In this document: piece after piece, positions 17,299-26,902 of the stretch | Layout of the letters: every line of letters starts with the position of its first letter | Position numbering within the stretch: the first letter of the stretch is position 1 | Assembly: GCA_963809175.1 (NCBI GenBank) | Contig: CAWEIK010000001.1 | Location: forward strand, 372,001 to 436,000 | Direction of reading: 5' to 3' | From: JACCTU01 sp963809175 | Lineage (GTDB): Bacteria > Actinomycetota > Thermoleophilia > Gaiellales > Gaiellaceae | DNA: 64,000 bases | Program-made: the position numbers and the translations under genes | The notes under the pieces: model-generated | Told to the model about the DNA's origin: nothing | What the model saw: the letters and a program-made list of their open reading frames with translations, nothing else | Database searches by the model: none

Positions 17299-19340
17299 CG
17301 CGAGTAGCGGAACGAGTTGAAGTGGAGGCCGAGGGGCCGCGGGTCGTTCGGGCCGGGCACCGTGACCGGCGAGACGGCGAAGCGCGCGACACAGCGGCCC
17401 TGCACCGGCACGAGGGGCGCGACCACGACGTGCGGGCGACCATCCGGCGGAACGGTCGCCGAGACGTTCGTGCCGAGAACGCGCACGCGCGAGGGTTCCT
17501 GGTAGAGAGCGGGATCGCTCTGCAGCGCGACGGCCACCGTGCCTCCGGCGCAGTCGAAGCGCGTGTAGGTCACGCTCGGGCCCGACCACGTGTCGGCAGG
17601 GTGCAGCCCTTCGACGAGCGCGGCCTGCCGCAGCGGACGGTCGACCTCGTAGAGGACGACGTTGCGCGCGCCGTCCTTCGCGACGACGTCGCCGACGAGC
17701 TCGGCCGACCCGTCGGTGAGGACGAACGGCACGTCGGGAGCGCCGTGCAGCACGCCGGTGCGGCGGTCGAGCGTCACCTTCGTCGCGGGCAGCCCGCCCT
17801 CCATCGGCGTGCCCGCGTAGAAGACTGGGCCGACGCTCCGGTTGAAGAACTCGTTCTGCCAGACCGAGAAGCGCGAGCCGTTGCCGGTCCAGAGCACGCC
17901 GACCTCGCCGCGCCCCGCCACGGCGTGGTCGATCCACCGGCGGTCCTGCTTGTGCATCCCCTCGGCGAGCGCGCCCGCAGCGGCGTACTCCATCCGCGCG
18001 GAGATCGGCCGGGCGACCGCCAGGAAGAACGCGAGCACGCCGAGCGGGAGCAGGATCGCCAGCCGCCGCGGCACGACGAGGAACGCGAGTGCGGCGAGGA
18101 CCGAGCAGACGACGACCACCGCGACGACCTCGTCGAGCTCGACCCAGCGCTCGTGCACGCGCCACAGCGCGAGCATCAGCAGCGTGTCCGACTGGCTCGG
18201 AACACCGATCAGCCGCTCGTAGGGGATCACCGCCGGCAGCGCCGCGGCGAGCACGGCCGCCGCGCCGGCCGCGAGCGGCGGTCGCGGCGCCCCCTGGTCG
18301 ACCCAGACGAGCAGCCCGATCAGCAGCAGCGGCGCGAGATAGAAGAGGTTGCGTTCCTCGATCCGCTGCACCGACGGGAGGGACGCGAACGCGGACACCT
18401 CGAGCAGCAGGAAGGTCGAAAGCGACGCGGTCGCCGCGAGGAACGGCCGCAGGGTTCGCGGCAGGCGACTCCACAGCGCGAAGAGCACGATCAGCGCCGC
18501 AAACGGGAAGACGCCCACGTAGAGGTCGAGCTCGGCAACGTGGTAGACGAGCCAGCGCAGCACCTCCGCCGGCTCGTACGCGTAGTCACCGGCGACCGAG
18601 TACGCGCCGAGCAGGCCGAGCGGCGACTCGCCGCGCACGAGCTGGGCGAGCAGCGCGACGAGCGCCGCACCGCCGAGCGTCCCGTAGAGCACGCGGAACG
18701 AACGCCACGTGCCGAGCAGGACCGGCGCGGCGACGATCGCCGGGAAGAACGCGAGCGCCTGCGCTCGCGTCAGGTACGCGACGACGCAGCAGCCGAGCAG
18801 GAGCAGCTGGCGCGCCGGCGTCGGTCGCTCGAGCGTCAGCACGAAGACGAGCACGACCGCGAGAAAGATCGGGTAGAAGACGTTCTCGGTCATCACCTCG
18901 CCCGCGTAGAGGAGCGACGGCAGCGCGACCGCGAGCAGCGCTGCGAAGAGCGACAGTCCCACCGGCAGGACGCGCCGCGCGAGGAAGTACGCAGGCACGG
19001 CCGCGAGCGACATCGCGACCGCGTTGATCGTCTTGACGGCGGTGTACGCCTGCGGCAGCGAGTCGAAGAGCACGTACGCGGGCGCGATCACGAGCGGGTA
19101 GACGAGCCCGTAGCCCGTCGTGGCGACGCCGCGGATCGAGTAGCCGTCGCCGGCCGCGAGGCCGCGCGCGAGCTCCGAGTAGATCAGCTCGTCGACGACG
19201 ATCCAGGGCGCGTCGATGCGGAGCGCGAAGAAGAGCCGCGCGACCGCCGAGACCGCGACGATCGCGGTCAGCCACGCCCACACCGGGACGGCTCTGACCA
19301 GCGACAGTGCCGGTGAGCCGGTGACGGCCCTAACGGCCAA
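17295..19340 (-). CDS. Large GT-C-type membrane glycosyltransferase with C-terminal outer domain
   Basis: A 681-residue paralogue of the protein at 9437-11665. About 11 helices are followed by a ~190-residue extracytoplasmic domain. The first loop has VVDELIYSELARG with the acidic pair. LTRAQALAF and a SVWQNEFFNRSVG segment match corresponding parts of the paralogue. The start is uncertain: TTG at 19340 overlaps the end of the upstream GT4, and a later GTG is possible. It lies inside a run of cytoplasmic GT4 genes, so it may add a sugar to the same glycan after export. Confidence 0.72.
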   Translation of the reverse strand: MAVRAVTGSPALSLVRAVPVWAWLTAIVAVSAVARLFFALRIDAPWIVVDELIYSELARGLAAGDGYSIRGVATTGYGLVYPLVIAPAYVLFDSLPQAYTAVKTINAVAMSLAAVPAYFLARRVLPVGLSLFAALLAVALPSLLYAGEVMTENVFYPIFLAVVLVFVLTLERPTPARQLLLLGCCVVAYLTRAQALAFFPAIVAAPVLLGTWRSFRVLYGTLGGAALVALLAQLVRGESPLGLLGAYSVAGDYAYEPAEVLRWLVYHVAELDLYVGVFPFAALIVLFALWSRLPRTLRPFLAATASLSTFLLLEVSAFASLPSVQRIEERNLFYLAPLLLIGLLVWVDQGAPRPPLAAGAAAVLAAALPAVIPYERLIGVPSQSDTLLMLALWRVHERWVELDEVVAVVVVCSVLAALAFLVVPRRLAILLPLGVLAFFLAVARPISARMEYAAAGALAEGMHKQDRRWIDHAVAGRGEVGVLWTGNGSRFSVWQNEFFNRSVGPVFYAGTPMEGGLPATKVTLDRRTGVLHGAPDVPFVLTDGSAELVGDVVAKDGARNVVLYEVDRPLRQAALVEGLHPADTWSGPSVTYTRFDCAGGTVAVALQSDPALYQEPSRVRVLGTNVSATVPPDGRPHVVVAPLVPVQGRCVARFAVSPVTVPGPNDPRPLGLHFNSFRYSR

Positions 19341-20560
19341 GGCCGACCTCGCGGAGCGCCGAGCCGATCGCCTCCGAGTCCTCGAGCCCGACGTCGGCGG
19401 CGCCCTGCGCGACCTCGCGAAGCAGCTGCTCCCGCACGGCCGGGCCGCCGGCCGCCTCCTCGAACGCGCGCACGTAGAGGTCGGCGACGCGGTCGAGGCC
19501 GTGCTCGCTCGCGGCGTAGCTCCGGGCCGCCGCGCTGAACGACTCACGACGAGCGGGGTCGTCGGCGAGCAAGAGCAGGGACGCGGCGAGCGACTCCACC
19601 TCGCGCTCGTCGGGCGCGACCTTCAGCACGACGCCGTCGGGAAGCTCTCCGTACGCGTCGACGTCGCTGACGATCAGCGGCTTGGCGAGCGAGAGGACGC
19701 GGATCGCGCCGGCTGAGGTCTCGCCCATCGTCGGCCAGCGGAGCGAGACGGCCACGTCGCACGCGGCCAGCAGCGCCCAGAAGCGCGCCTCGTCCACGTA
19801 GCCGTGGCGCTCGACCGCGTCCTCCAGCCCGAGCGAGGCGATCCGGCGCTCGAGCTCGAGCCCGGGCGTCTCCGGCCCGACGAGCAGCAGGCGCGCGCGC
19901 GGGTGGCGCGCGCGGACGACCGCGAACGCCTCGAGCAGCTGCGGGATCCGCTTGTTCGCGTTCAGGAAGCCGAAGCTGCCGATCACCGGGTCGCCTTCGA
20001 CCGCAGCGGGCTCGGCGGGCGGCGCAGGCCACACCGGCATGGGGATCCTCCAGATCGGCCCGTCGAAGCCGGCGGAGCGCGCGCGGTCGTGGACGTGCTC
20101 GGAGTGGACGATCAGGCCGTGCGCCCTCGCCAGGTCGAGCACCTCGCCGGCGAGCGGGAAGTCCTCGGGACGCGTCGACCAGAGCGGCGGGACGCAGCCG
20201 TCGACGACGCCGAGCCCGAGCAGGCGGCCGGGGAGGCCGGCGTCGCGCTCCATCGCGTTCAGGTAGCCCGCGACGTCCTTGCGCGCGAGCGTGAGCCCCG
20301 CGACGAGGTGGTGCAGCACGAAGTCGTGCAGGACGACGACGCCGGGCGTGCGCCGCAGCGCGTCGACGATCCAGCCGTGCACGTCGGGGTTGTTGCCGAC
20401 GTGGTAGACGGAGAGGTCGGTGCCGCGCGGCGGCTTCGTCGTCCCGCGCGCGGGCACGACCAGGTCGACGCGGTCCTGCAGAGCCGGCACGAGGAGCGCG
20501 CTGTAGTCCGCGATCGCCCGAGCGCTCGGGCGGCAGCGGCGAGTAGTACGCGACCTTCAT
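19330..20560 (-). CDS. GT4 glycosyltransferase, frame change near the N terminus
   Basis: Starts MKVAYYSPLPPERS at ATG 20560 in an ATGA overlap. The frame changes near 20520, and the rest (about 385 residues) is continuous. Landmarks are VVLHDFVLHH, GSFGFLNANKRIPQLLEA, LLVGPETPG and SLRWPTMGETSAGAIRVLSL. The last one replaces the usual E-F-G-x7-E loop with a GETSAG form found in some GT4 enzymes. The C-terminal ~60 residues are acidic and helical. It probably extends the glycan in the cytoplasm. Confidence 0.82.
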
Positions 20561-21584
20561 CCGAGCAGCCGCTCGATCGCCGCGTCCCACGTCACGCGCT
20601 CGGCGACCGCCTTGCCGGCACGCCCCCACTCCTGCCCTTCCGCCGGGTGGTCGCGCAGGTAGCGGAGCGCCACCGCGAGCTCGCCGGCGCGCGGCGCGGT
20701 CACGAGCCCGGTGCGGCGGTCGGCCACGACGTCGAGCGGGCCGCCGGCGTCCGTCGTCGTCACGACGGGCTTGCCCGAGAGGAACGCCTCGTACGGGACC
20801 ATCCCGAAGTCCTCGTCGACCGGCGCGTAGTAGACGGCGCCGCAGCGCGCGTAGAGGTCGGCGAGCTCGTCGCCGTCGACCCGGCCGCGGAACTCGACGC
20901 GGCCGTTCAAGCCGTGGCTCTGCGGCGACCTGCTCGAGGCGCTCGCGGTCGGGGCCGGCGCCGGCGACGACGACGCGGAGCGCCGGGTCGGCCGCGGCGG
21001 CCTCGAGCAGCAGGTCGACGCGCTTCGCCCGGTCGAGCCGCCCGACCGAGAGCACGAAGTCGCCGTACTCGTCGAAGCGGTAGTCGAGCTCCTGCGGCGG
21101 CGGGAGCACGACCTCGGCGTCGAGGCCGAGCGACGCGCTGAGGCGATCGGCGACGTTCTGCGAGATCGCGAAGCGCTTCTCGGCCTCGCCGAGCGTCCGC
21201 CGGTCGAGCTCGTGGATCGCGCGGCGCGTGCGCGCGGTCGACCGCGCTCTCGCCGAACTCCGCGAGCTCGGTGCGGTCGAGGTCGTACGCCTGGCGGAAC
21301 TGGTGCACGAGCCAGACGCGCTTGCGCGGGTGGCGCACGGCGTAGCTCGGGAACTTCGTCGCGATCAGCAGGTCGACCTTGCGGCCCTCGACCTCCGTCA
21401 GGTCGAGCATCCGCCAGACGAACGCGCTCTCGAGCACGCGCTCGCGCGGGTACCACTTGAACGGCACCGTGACGAGCGCCGCCTCGTGCCCTCGCTCGTT
21501 GAGCTCCTCGGTCAGGCGCTCCGCGAGCACCTCGGCGCCACCGTGCGCGAACGGCACCTGCGGATGCGTGACGACGATCCTCAT
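20557..21584 (-). CDS. GT4 glycosyltransferase, two frame changes
   Basis: Starts MRIVVTHPQVPFAHGGAEVL at ATG 21584, overlapping the methyltransferase stop. The glycine-rich acceptor loop (AHGGAE) is typical. The frame changes near 21235 and near 20915. The middle part reads FVLSVGRLDRAKRVDLLLEA and the last part YAPVDEDFGMVPYEAFLSG, the donor-binding Glu region. About 342 residues after correction. Confidence 0.82.
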
Positions 21585-22618
21585 CGGCGCGCGTGGATCG
21601 CGTAGTCGAGCGGCGCGAAGAGGACGTCGGCCACGGGCCCGGTCGCGTCGCCGCGGTCGGGCTCGTGCAGGTACCGCGTCTCGACGTCGCGGAAGCCGGC
21701 GTGGCGGACGAGCTGCGCGAGCGTCTCGGGGACGAGCGGCTGCGCGTGCGTCAGGTCGGCGAAGTAGTTGCGAAGGGCGAACGGCGAGAGCGGGTTGATC
21801 GTCTCGGCGATCAGGACGCCGCCGTCGCGGAGCTTCGCGCGCGCGAGCTCGAGGAAGCGGACGAGCGCCGGCGGCGGCAGGTGCTCGACGACCTGCCCCG
21901 CGAAGATCGCGCCGAGGCTCTCGTCGGGTTGCGCCTCGAGGTGCGCCAGCAGGTCCGCCTGCTCGACGTCGAGGCCTTCGCCGCGCGCGTACGCGACCAT
22001 GTCGCCGTCGGCGTCGACTCCGCGGGCCTCGACTCCGGCGTCGCGGAGCAGCGCGACGAGCTCGCCGCGGCCGCAGCCGACGTCGAGCACCGGCGCGTGG
22101 TCTCGCAGGTCGTCGACGTAGGGACGCTGGCGCTCGCGCACGAGCTCGATCGGGCCGCGCATGCGGCTCTCGAAGGCGAAGTAGTCGGGGAGGGCCGCCG
22201 CGGCCGGCTGGGCGGCGACCGTCTGCTGCGACCCGGCGGGGCGACGCTCGAGCCGCAGGAGCCGCTCCTCGAGCTCGGCGATCAGCTTGCCGCGCGTGTC
22301 GCGGTCTGCGGAGACGCGGTCGAGCTCCTCGAAGAGCGCGTCGATCAGCTTCAGCGTCGCGTCGTTGAAGCTCCGCTGCTGCTGGGCGAGCGGCTCGACG
22401 TACCAGCGCATCGCCTTGCGGAGCACCTTCTTCAGGAACTGGACGGGCGGGCTCCCGTGGGGCGGGCGCTCGGCGGTGACGGCCCAGAACTGCTCGGCCG
22501 CGGACCGCGCGCGGGCACGCGTGCTGAGCTGGGAGCCGTTCGCCCCCCAGCGGAGCTCGTCGCGGAGTCGTTCGAGCAGGGCCTGGACGTCGACCTGCTC
22601 CGTGGGTGGAGCGGGCAT
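21581..22618 (-). CDS. SAM methyltransferase with N-terminal helical region
   Basis: 345 residues. The first ~140 are helical and charged, with a probable coiled coil at about 80-125 (LIAELEERLLRLERR), a possible docking or chain-measuring element. The methyltransferase domain starts near 165, with PVLDVGCGRGELVALL, GVDADGDMV, AGQVVEHLPP and LIAETINPLS. Similar proteins cap or modify O-antigen and surface glycans. It is the first gene of the minus-strand GT operon, and a TACACT box ends seven bases before its ATG. Confidence 0.82.
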   Translation of the reverse strand: MPAPPTEQVDVQALLERLRDELRWGANGSQLSTRARARSAAEQFWAVTAERPPHGSPPVQFLKKVLRKAMRWYVEPLAQQQRSFNDATLKLIDALFEELDRVSADRDTRGKLIAELEERLLRLERRPAGSQQTVAAQPAAAALPDYFAFESRMRGPIELVRERQRPYVDDLRDHAPVLDVGCGRGELVALLRDAGVEARGVDADGDMVAYARGEGLDVEQADLLAHLEAQPDESLGAIFAGQVVEHLPPPALVRFLELARAKLRDGGVLIAETINPLSPFALRNYFADLTHAQPLVPETLAQLVRHAGFRDVETRYLHEPDRGDATGPVADVLFAPLDYAIHARR

Positions 22619-22625
22619 TGCGGAA

Positions 22626-22631
22626 AGTGTA
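22626..22631 (-). promoter_or_regulatory. -10 box TACACT for the 13.6-22.6 kb operon
   Basis: TACACT on the minus strand ends 7 bases before ATG 22618. It would drive the methyltransferase and the eight genes joined to it by overlaps. Confidence 0.5.
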
Positions 22632-22647
22632 AGGAGGGCGGGTTACG

Positions 22648-22660
22648 GCGCTGTTAGCGC
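22648..22660. repeat. Short inverted repeat in divergent spacer
   Basis: GCGCT-GTT-AGCGC lies between two divergent start codons. It could be an operator or chance; arms are only 5 bases. Confidence 0.25.
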
Positions 22661-22674
22661 GAAGATGGCGCGTC

Positions 22675-23724
22675 GTGGTCGGAATCTCGCTCCTCACGCT
22701 GGTTCCCGGGGTCGTCGGGGGCTCGGAGACCTATGCCCGCGAGCTCTGCCGGGGGCTCGCCCGGGTCGGGGAGCTCGAGTACCGGGTGTTCCTGCCGACG
22801 ATCGCCGAGGACGCCGCCGACGGGCTCGAGTCGCGGGTCGTGCGGGGGTACCCGGCGAGCTTCTCCACGCCCGGGCGGATGCGCGCGATGGCGAGCTCGA
22901 TCGTCCGGGGCGGGCGGCTCCGCCGGGAGCTCGGGCTCGACGAGCTCGACGCCGTCCACTTTCCGCTCAGCGTGATGCTCCCGCTGGTGTCGGATCCGCC
23001 GGCGGCGACGACGATCCTCGACCTCCAGCACGAGTTTCTCCCGAAGAACTTCCCGCGCTGGGAGCTCGCGTACCGGCGCGCGCTCTACGGCGCGAGTGCC
23101 CGCAGGTCGCGGATCGTGATCGCGATCTCGGAGCACGCGCGCGAGACGCTCGTCGAGCGGCTGTCGCTCGAGCCCGAGCGGGTGCGCACGATCCACCTGG
23201 GCGTCGACCTCGAGCGTTTCTCGCCGGCCGACGTTCCGCGCGAGCCGTTCCTGCTCTACCCGGCCAACGCGTGGCCGCACAAGAACCACGAGCGGCTGTT
23301 CGAGGCGGTAGCGCTGCTGCGGCGCGAGCACCGCGACCTGCGGCTCGTGCTGACGGGGGAGCACGGCGAGCGTCCCCGACTACGTGGACGTCGCGCGGAC
23401 GCGTGTCGCAGGACGAGCTCGTCGAGCTCTACCGCACGCGCGTCGGCGCTCGTCTTCCCGAGCCTCTACGAGGGCTTCGGCCAGCCGGTGCTCGAGGCGC
23501 TCGCGTGCGCGTGCCCGGTTGCCTGCTCGGACCTGCCGCCGCTCCGCGAGGTCGCGGGCGAGGCGGCGGCCTACTTCGACCCGCTCGACCCCGAGTCGAT
23601 CGCGGCGGCGACGCTCGAGGCGATCGCACGCGGTGGGGCGTCAGGCCCCGAGCGCGCGTCGCGGTTCACGTGGGACGCGTGCGCCCGCAAGCACGATGCG
23701 GTCTACCGCGAAGTCGCGGGCTGA
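22675..23724 (+). CDS. GT4 glycosyltransferase, local compensated frame change
   Basis: 349 residues from GTG 22675. It has LVPGVVGGSETYARELCRGL, AISEHARETLVE, YPANAWPHKNHERL and FPSLYEGFGQPVLEALACA. Between about 23368 and 23440 the frame is displaced: the true sequence GRVSQDELVELYRT is visible one frame over, so two compensating indels are likely. It would add a sugar, probably mannose-like given PANAWPHKN in mannosyltransferase relatives. It is convergent with the dehydratase, overlapping by 22 bases. Confidence 0.84.
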   Translation: MVGISLLTLVPGVVGGSETYARELCRGLARVGELEYRVFLPTIAEDAADGLESRVVRGYPASFSTPGRMRAMASSIVRGGRLRRELGLDELDAVHFPLSVMLPLVSDPPAATTILDLQHEFLPKNFPRWELAYRRALYGASARRSRIVIAISEHARETLVERLSLEPERVRTIHLGVDLERFSPADVPREPFLLYPANAWPHKNHERLFEAVALLRREHRDLRLVLTGEHGERPRLRGRRADACRRTSSSSSTARASALVFPSLYEGFGQPVLEALACACPVACSDLPPLREVAGEAAAYFDPLDPESIAAATLEAIARGGASGPERASRFTWDACARKHDAVYREVAG

Positions 23725-24689
23725 ACCTCGCCGCGCAGGCGCTCGAGCTCGGCGTCGACCATGAGCTGGACGAGCCCCTCGAACGAGACCGTCGGCTCCC
23801 AGCCGAGCTTCTGCTTCGCCTTCGCGGGATCGCCGACGAGGTTGTGCAGCTCGGCCGTGCCGCGCTGGAGCGACTCGTCGATGTGCACGTACTCGCGCGA
23901 GTCGAGCCCGACGTGCTCGAACGCCGTCTCGACGAGGTCGCGCACGGAGCGCGTGATGCCGGTCGCAACGACGTAGTCGTCGCCCTCGTCCTGCTGCACC
24001 ATCAGCCACATCGCGCGCACGTAGTCGGCGGCGTAACCCCAGTCGCGTCGCGAGTCGAGGTCGCCGAGCCAGAGCTCGCCCTCGAGCCCGAGCGAGATCG
24101 CCGCGGCGGCGTGCGCGACCTTGCGCGGCACGAACTCGAGCGGGCGTCGCGGCGACTCGTGGTTGTAGAGGATCCCGGCCGACGCGTGCAGGCCGTAGCG
24201 GATGCGGTACGAGCGGACGATGAAGTGCGCGTACGCCTTCGCGACGCCGTACGGCGTGAGCGGCGAGAGCGGCGTCTCCTCGGTCTGCGGCGACTCGCGC
24301 GGCTCGCCGAAGATCTCGCTCGACGACGCCTGGTAGAAGCGAATCGTCGAGTCGACCTCGCGGATCGCCTCGAGCAACGCGGTCACGCCGACGGCTGCGA
24401 GCTCGGCGGTCAGCACGGGCTGCTCCCAGGAAGCCGGCACGAACGAGCCCGACGCGAGGTTGTAGACCTCGTGCGGCCGGGCCGCGCGCAGGGCACGGAC
24501 GAGCGCGAGCTGGTCGCTCAGGTCGGCCTCCACGAGGTCGATGCGCTCGCGGATCGGCTCGAGGTTCGGGTAGCTCGCGCCCGAGCGCCGCACGATCCCG
24601 GACACGTCGTAGCCCTGGTCGAGCAGCAGCTCGGCGAGGAGCGACCCGTCCTGGCCGCCGATCCCGGTGATGAGCGCGCGCTTCTGCAT
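23703..24689 (-). CDS. gmd: GDP-mannose 4,6-dehydratase
   Basis: 328 residues, short-chain dehydrogenase fold. The NAD(P)-binding loop is GIGGQDGSLLAELLL. The catalytic Ser/Thr and Tyr-Lys lie in SSSEIFGEP and PYGVAKAYAHF. LYNHESPRRPLEFVPRKV and LGDLDSRRDWGYAADYV are specific to this enzyme. The product GDP-4-keto-6-deoxymannose feeds GDP-fucose or GDP-rhamnose synthesis; a GDP-fucose synthase-like gene lies at 28056-28988. The start ATG at 24689 follows TATCAT by eight bases. Confidence 0.88.
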   Translation of the reverse strand: MQKRALITGIGGQDGSLLAELLLDQGYDVSGIVRRSGASYPNLEPIRERIDLVEADLSDQLALVRALRAARPHEVYNLASGSFVPASWEQPVLTAELAAVGVTALLEAIREVDSTIRFYQASSSEIFGEPRESPQTEETPLSPLTPYGVAKAYAHFIVRSYRIRYGLHASAGILYNHESPRRPLEFVPRKVAHAAAAISLGLEGELWLGDLDSRRDWGYAADYVRAMWLMVQQDEGDDYVVATGITRSVRDLVETAFEHVGLDSREYVHIDESLQRGTAELHNLVGDPAKAKQKLGWEPTVSFEGLVQLMVDAELERLRGEVQPATSR

Positions 24690-24697
24690 CGGCGGCG

Positions 24698-24703
24698 ATG
24701 ATA
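24698..24703 (-). promoter_or_regulatory. -10 box TATCAT for gmd
   Basis: TATCAT on the minus strand ends 8 bases before ATG 24689; leaderless-type spacing. Confidence 0.5.
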
Positions 24704-24708
24704 GGCGC

Positions 24709-25458
24709 GTGGGGGCCCTGACCGACCAGCTACGGCACGATCCGCCCGGTCTGCACGCGGGCGGGTCGGAGTACTGGGGGCTCGCCTGGGAGGCGCTCGA
24801 GTGGCTCGAACGCGAGGTGCGGCCCGGGCTGGCGACGCTCGAGACCGGCTCCGGCGCATCGACGCTCGTCTTCGCAGCGGGAGGCGCGGACCACGAGGCG
24901 GTCACGCCCGCCGCGGACGAGGAGGAGCGCTTTCGCGCGCAGGCGGCCGCCCGCGGGATCGACGCGTCGCGGGTCGCGTTCCACATCGGCCTCTCGCACG
25001 ACGTCCTGCCGACACTCGGCGAGCGCCCGCTCGACCTCGTGCTCGTCGACGGTGCCCACGGCTTCCCCTACCCGACGCTCGACTGGTGGCACGTCGCGCC
25101 GCGGGTGAAGGTCGGCGGACGAGTGCTGCTCGACGACGCGTACCTGCCGCCCGTTCGCGCGATCGTCGACGCACTCCGCGCGGACCCGTCGTGGGAGGTC
25201 GACGCGCCCGCGAGCTTCCGGACTGCCGTGGTGCGCAAGGTCGCCGATGCGCCGCCGTCGTTCGACTGGGAAGGCGGCGGCCACCTGAGCTTCGCGTACC
25301 TCCCGCCGCGCGCGCGCGTCGTCGCGTCCGCGCGGCAGCGCGTGTTCTCGACGCGCCTCGGACTGCGCGCCGTCGAGCTCGCGCGCCGTCGCACGGGCCT
25401 GCGCTTCCGCCGGCGAGGGCTAGTGCAGCTCGCGCATGTAGCCCCACGCCTCGCGTAG
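24709..25458 (+). CDS. Class I methyltransferase-like protein
   Basis: 249 residues from GTG 24709. It has a SAM-binding-like loop LETGSGASTLVFA, then LDLVLVDGAHGFPYPTLDWW and GGRVLLDDAYLPP, the pattern of class I O-methyltransferases (Methyltransf_24 type). DGAH and DD could hold a metal. The C-terminal ~50 residues are Arg-rich and may bind membrane lipids. It is divergent from gmd with 19 bases between start codons, and overlaps the flippase end by 39 bases. A sugar or lipid-linked acceptor is inferred from context. Confidence 0.7.
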   Translation: MGALTDQLRHDPPGLHAGGSEYWGLAWEALEWLEREVRPGLATLETGSGASTLVFAAGGADHEAVTPAADEEERFRAQAAARGIDASRVAFHIGLSHDVLPTLGERPLDLVLVDGAHGFPYPTLDWWHVAPRVKVGGRVLLDDAYLPPVRAIVDALRADPSWEVDAPASFRTAVVRKVADAPPSFDWEGGGHLSFAYLPPRARVVASARQRVFSTRLGLRAVELARRRTGLRFRRRGLVQLAHVAPRLA

Positions 25459-26892
25459 CCCGCGGGGCCGGACGACCGCGAGCAGCACGACGTAGAGCGC
25501 GAGCCCGCCCGCGGCGGCGAGCGCGTCGCTCGAGATGAGCGCGAACGCACCGAACGACAGCAGCGCGAGCCCGCCGACGGACACGGCGACCCGGACGAGC
25601 GAGGCAACAGCCGCGAGCAACGCGCGACGCGACAGCGCCAGGAGCAGGGCGCCGAGCACGGCGAGCGTCGACAGCCCGAGCGCGAGGGCGAGCCCCTCGA
25701 GCCCCCAGAGCTCGCGCAGCGCGACCGAGAGCCCCACGTCGAGGACGAGCGCCGCAATCGCGACCGGCACGAGCACACGGCTTCGCTCGAGGACGTAGAG
25801 GAGCGGGAACGCGAGCGAGAAGCCGACCGCTGCGATCGTCCACGGCGCGAGCACGACGACGAGCCGCGCCAGCTCCTCTCCGACCTCGCCGGAGAACGCG
25901 TCGCCGAGGACCGCCGACGCGATCCGGTCGCCGACGAGCGCGAAGACGCCGGCTGCGGCGGCGATCGGCGGCAGGCAGAGCCAGGAGCCGTGCACGACGT
26001 GCTCGACGGCGGCCTCCGCCTCGACCTCGCGACGCGTCAGCTCCGCGGTCGAGATGATCGAGAGCGACGTCGCGGTCGCGGCGACGAGCACCGCGGCGAA
26101 GAAGTACGCGTACGAGAGCGAGGTGACGGCGCCGACGCCGATCGCGGACGCTCCGCGCAGCGCGATCAGGAAGAGGCACTGGAGCGCGAGCGGGACCGCG
26201 GCGGCCTCGGCGAGCAGCACGAGCCGTTTGAGGACTCCCCCGAACCGGAGCCGCCCGAGCGTGCCGCCGAGCGCGGCGAGCGGCACGGCGAGCGAGATCG
26301 CCGCGTTCACGGCCAGGCCCCAGGCGAGCGCGACGAGGCCGTGCTCGTCCGCGAGGGCGACGAACACGACGAGCCCGGCGATGCCTCCGGCCGAGAAGCC
26401 GACCGCAGCAGCGCCGAACCGGTTCCGCGCCGCGAGCGTCGCCGCCGCGAGCGCGGCGAGCACCTGCACGAACGCCGCCCCGACGAGCCACGGGAGCGCA
26501 GACGCCGCGAGGTCGGCGGCCTCCTGCGGCAGCTTCCCGGTCAGCAGCTCCGCGAGCGGCTCGGCGAAGAGCCACGCGGCGAGCGTCGAGGGCAGGCCGA
26601 CGACGAGGATCGCCGCCGCGTACGAGCCGGCGGCGGCGCCTTCGGTCCGGGTCAGCTCCGGCACCGCCGTCAGCCGAAGCGCCTGCGCGGCGAGCACGAG
26701 CGTGACGTAGACGCCGTACGCTGCGAGCAGCCCGTCGGTGTCCGCGCCGCGCCCGAACTTCTGCGCCAGGATCGCCGCGGCGATCGCGCCGGACGCGCTC
26801 AGGATCAGGCTGGAAACCCCTGTAAGGATTCCGCTAGCCAGGGCGCTGCGCCGTTCGGGGGCGGTAGTCTCTCCGCTGCGGCTGGTCCGCAT
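25420..26892 (-). CDS. Wzx/MurJ-type lipid-linked oligosaccharide flippase
   Basis: 490 residues with about 14 hydrophobic segments and few charged residues outside the loops, as in the MATE/MOP superfamily. The first helices read GILTGVSSLILSASGAIAAA, with ILAQKFGRGADTDGLLAAYG close to the MurJ family motif. It would move undecaprenyl-diphosphate oligosaccharides to the outer face. ATG 26892 is used; ATG 26904 in the same frame is possible and would overlap the start of the plus-strand gene at 26903. Confidence 0.82.
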   Translation of the reverse strand: MRTSRSGETTAPERRSALASGILTGVSSLILSASGAIAAAILAQKFGRGADTDGLLAAYGVYVTLVLAAQALRLTAVPELTRTEGAAAGSYAAAILVVGLPSTLAAWLFAEPLAELLTGKLPQEAADLAASALPWLVGAAFVQVLAALAAATLAARNRFGAAAVGFSAGGIAGLVVFVALADEHGLVALAWGLAVNAAISLAVPLAALGGTLGRLRFGGVLKRLVLLAEAAAVPLALQCLFLIALRGASAIGVGAVTSLSYAYFFAAVLVAATATSLSIISTAELTRREVEAEAAVEHVVHGSWLCLPPIAAAAGVFALVGDRIASAVLGDAFSGEVGEELARLVVVLAPWTIAAVGFSLAFPLLYVLERSRVLVPVAIAALVLDVGLSVALRELWGLEGLALALGLSTLAVLGALLLALSRRALLAAVASLVRVAVSVGGLALLSFGAFALISSDALAAAGGLALYVVLLAVVRPRGLREAWGYMRELH

Positions 26893-26902
26893 CCTTCCGA
26901 TC

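Noticed and set aside
17322..19316. 664-residue plus-strand open frame opposite the GT-C gene
   Set aside because: Antisense shadow; the minus strand has clear membrane helices and family motifs.
23368..23440. Programmed ribosomal frameshifting in glycosyltransferases
   Set aside because: Breaks are at different places in each gene, without a shared slippery sequence or hairpin, and several need two shifts.
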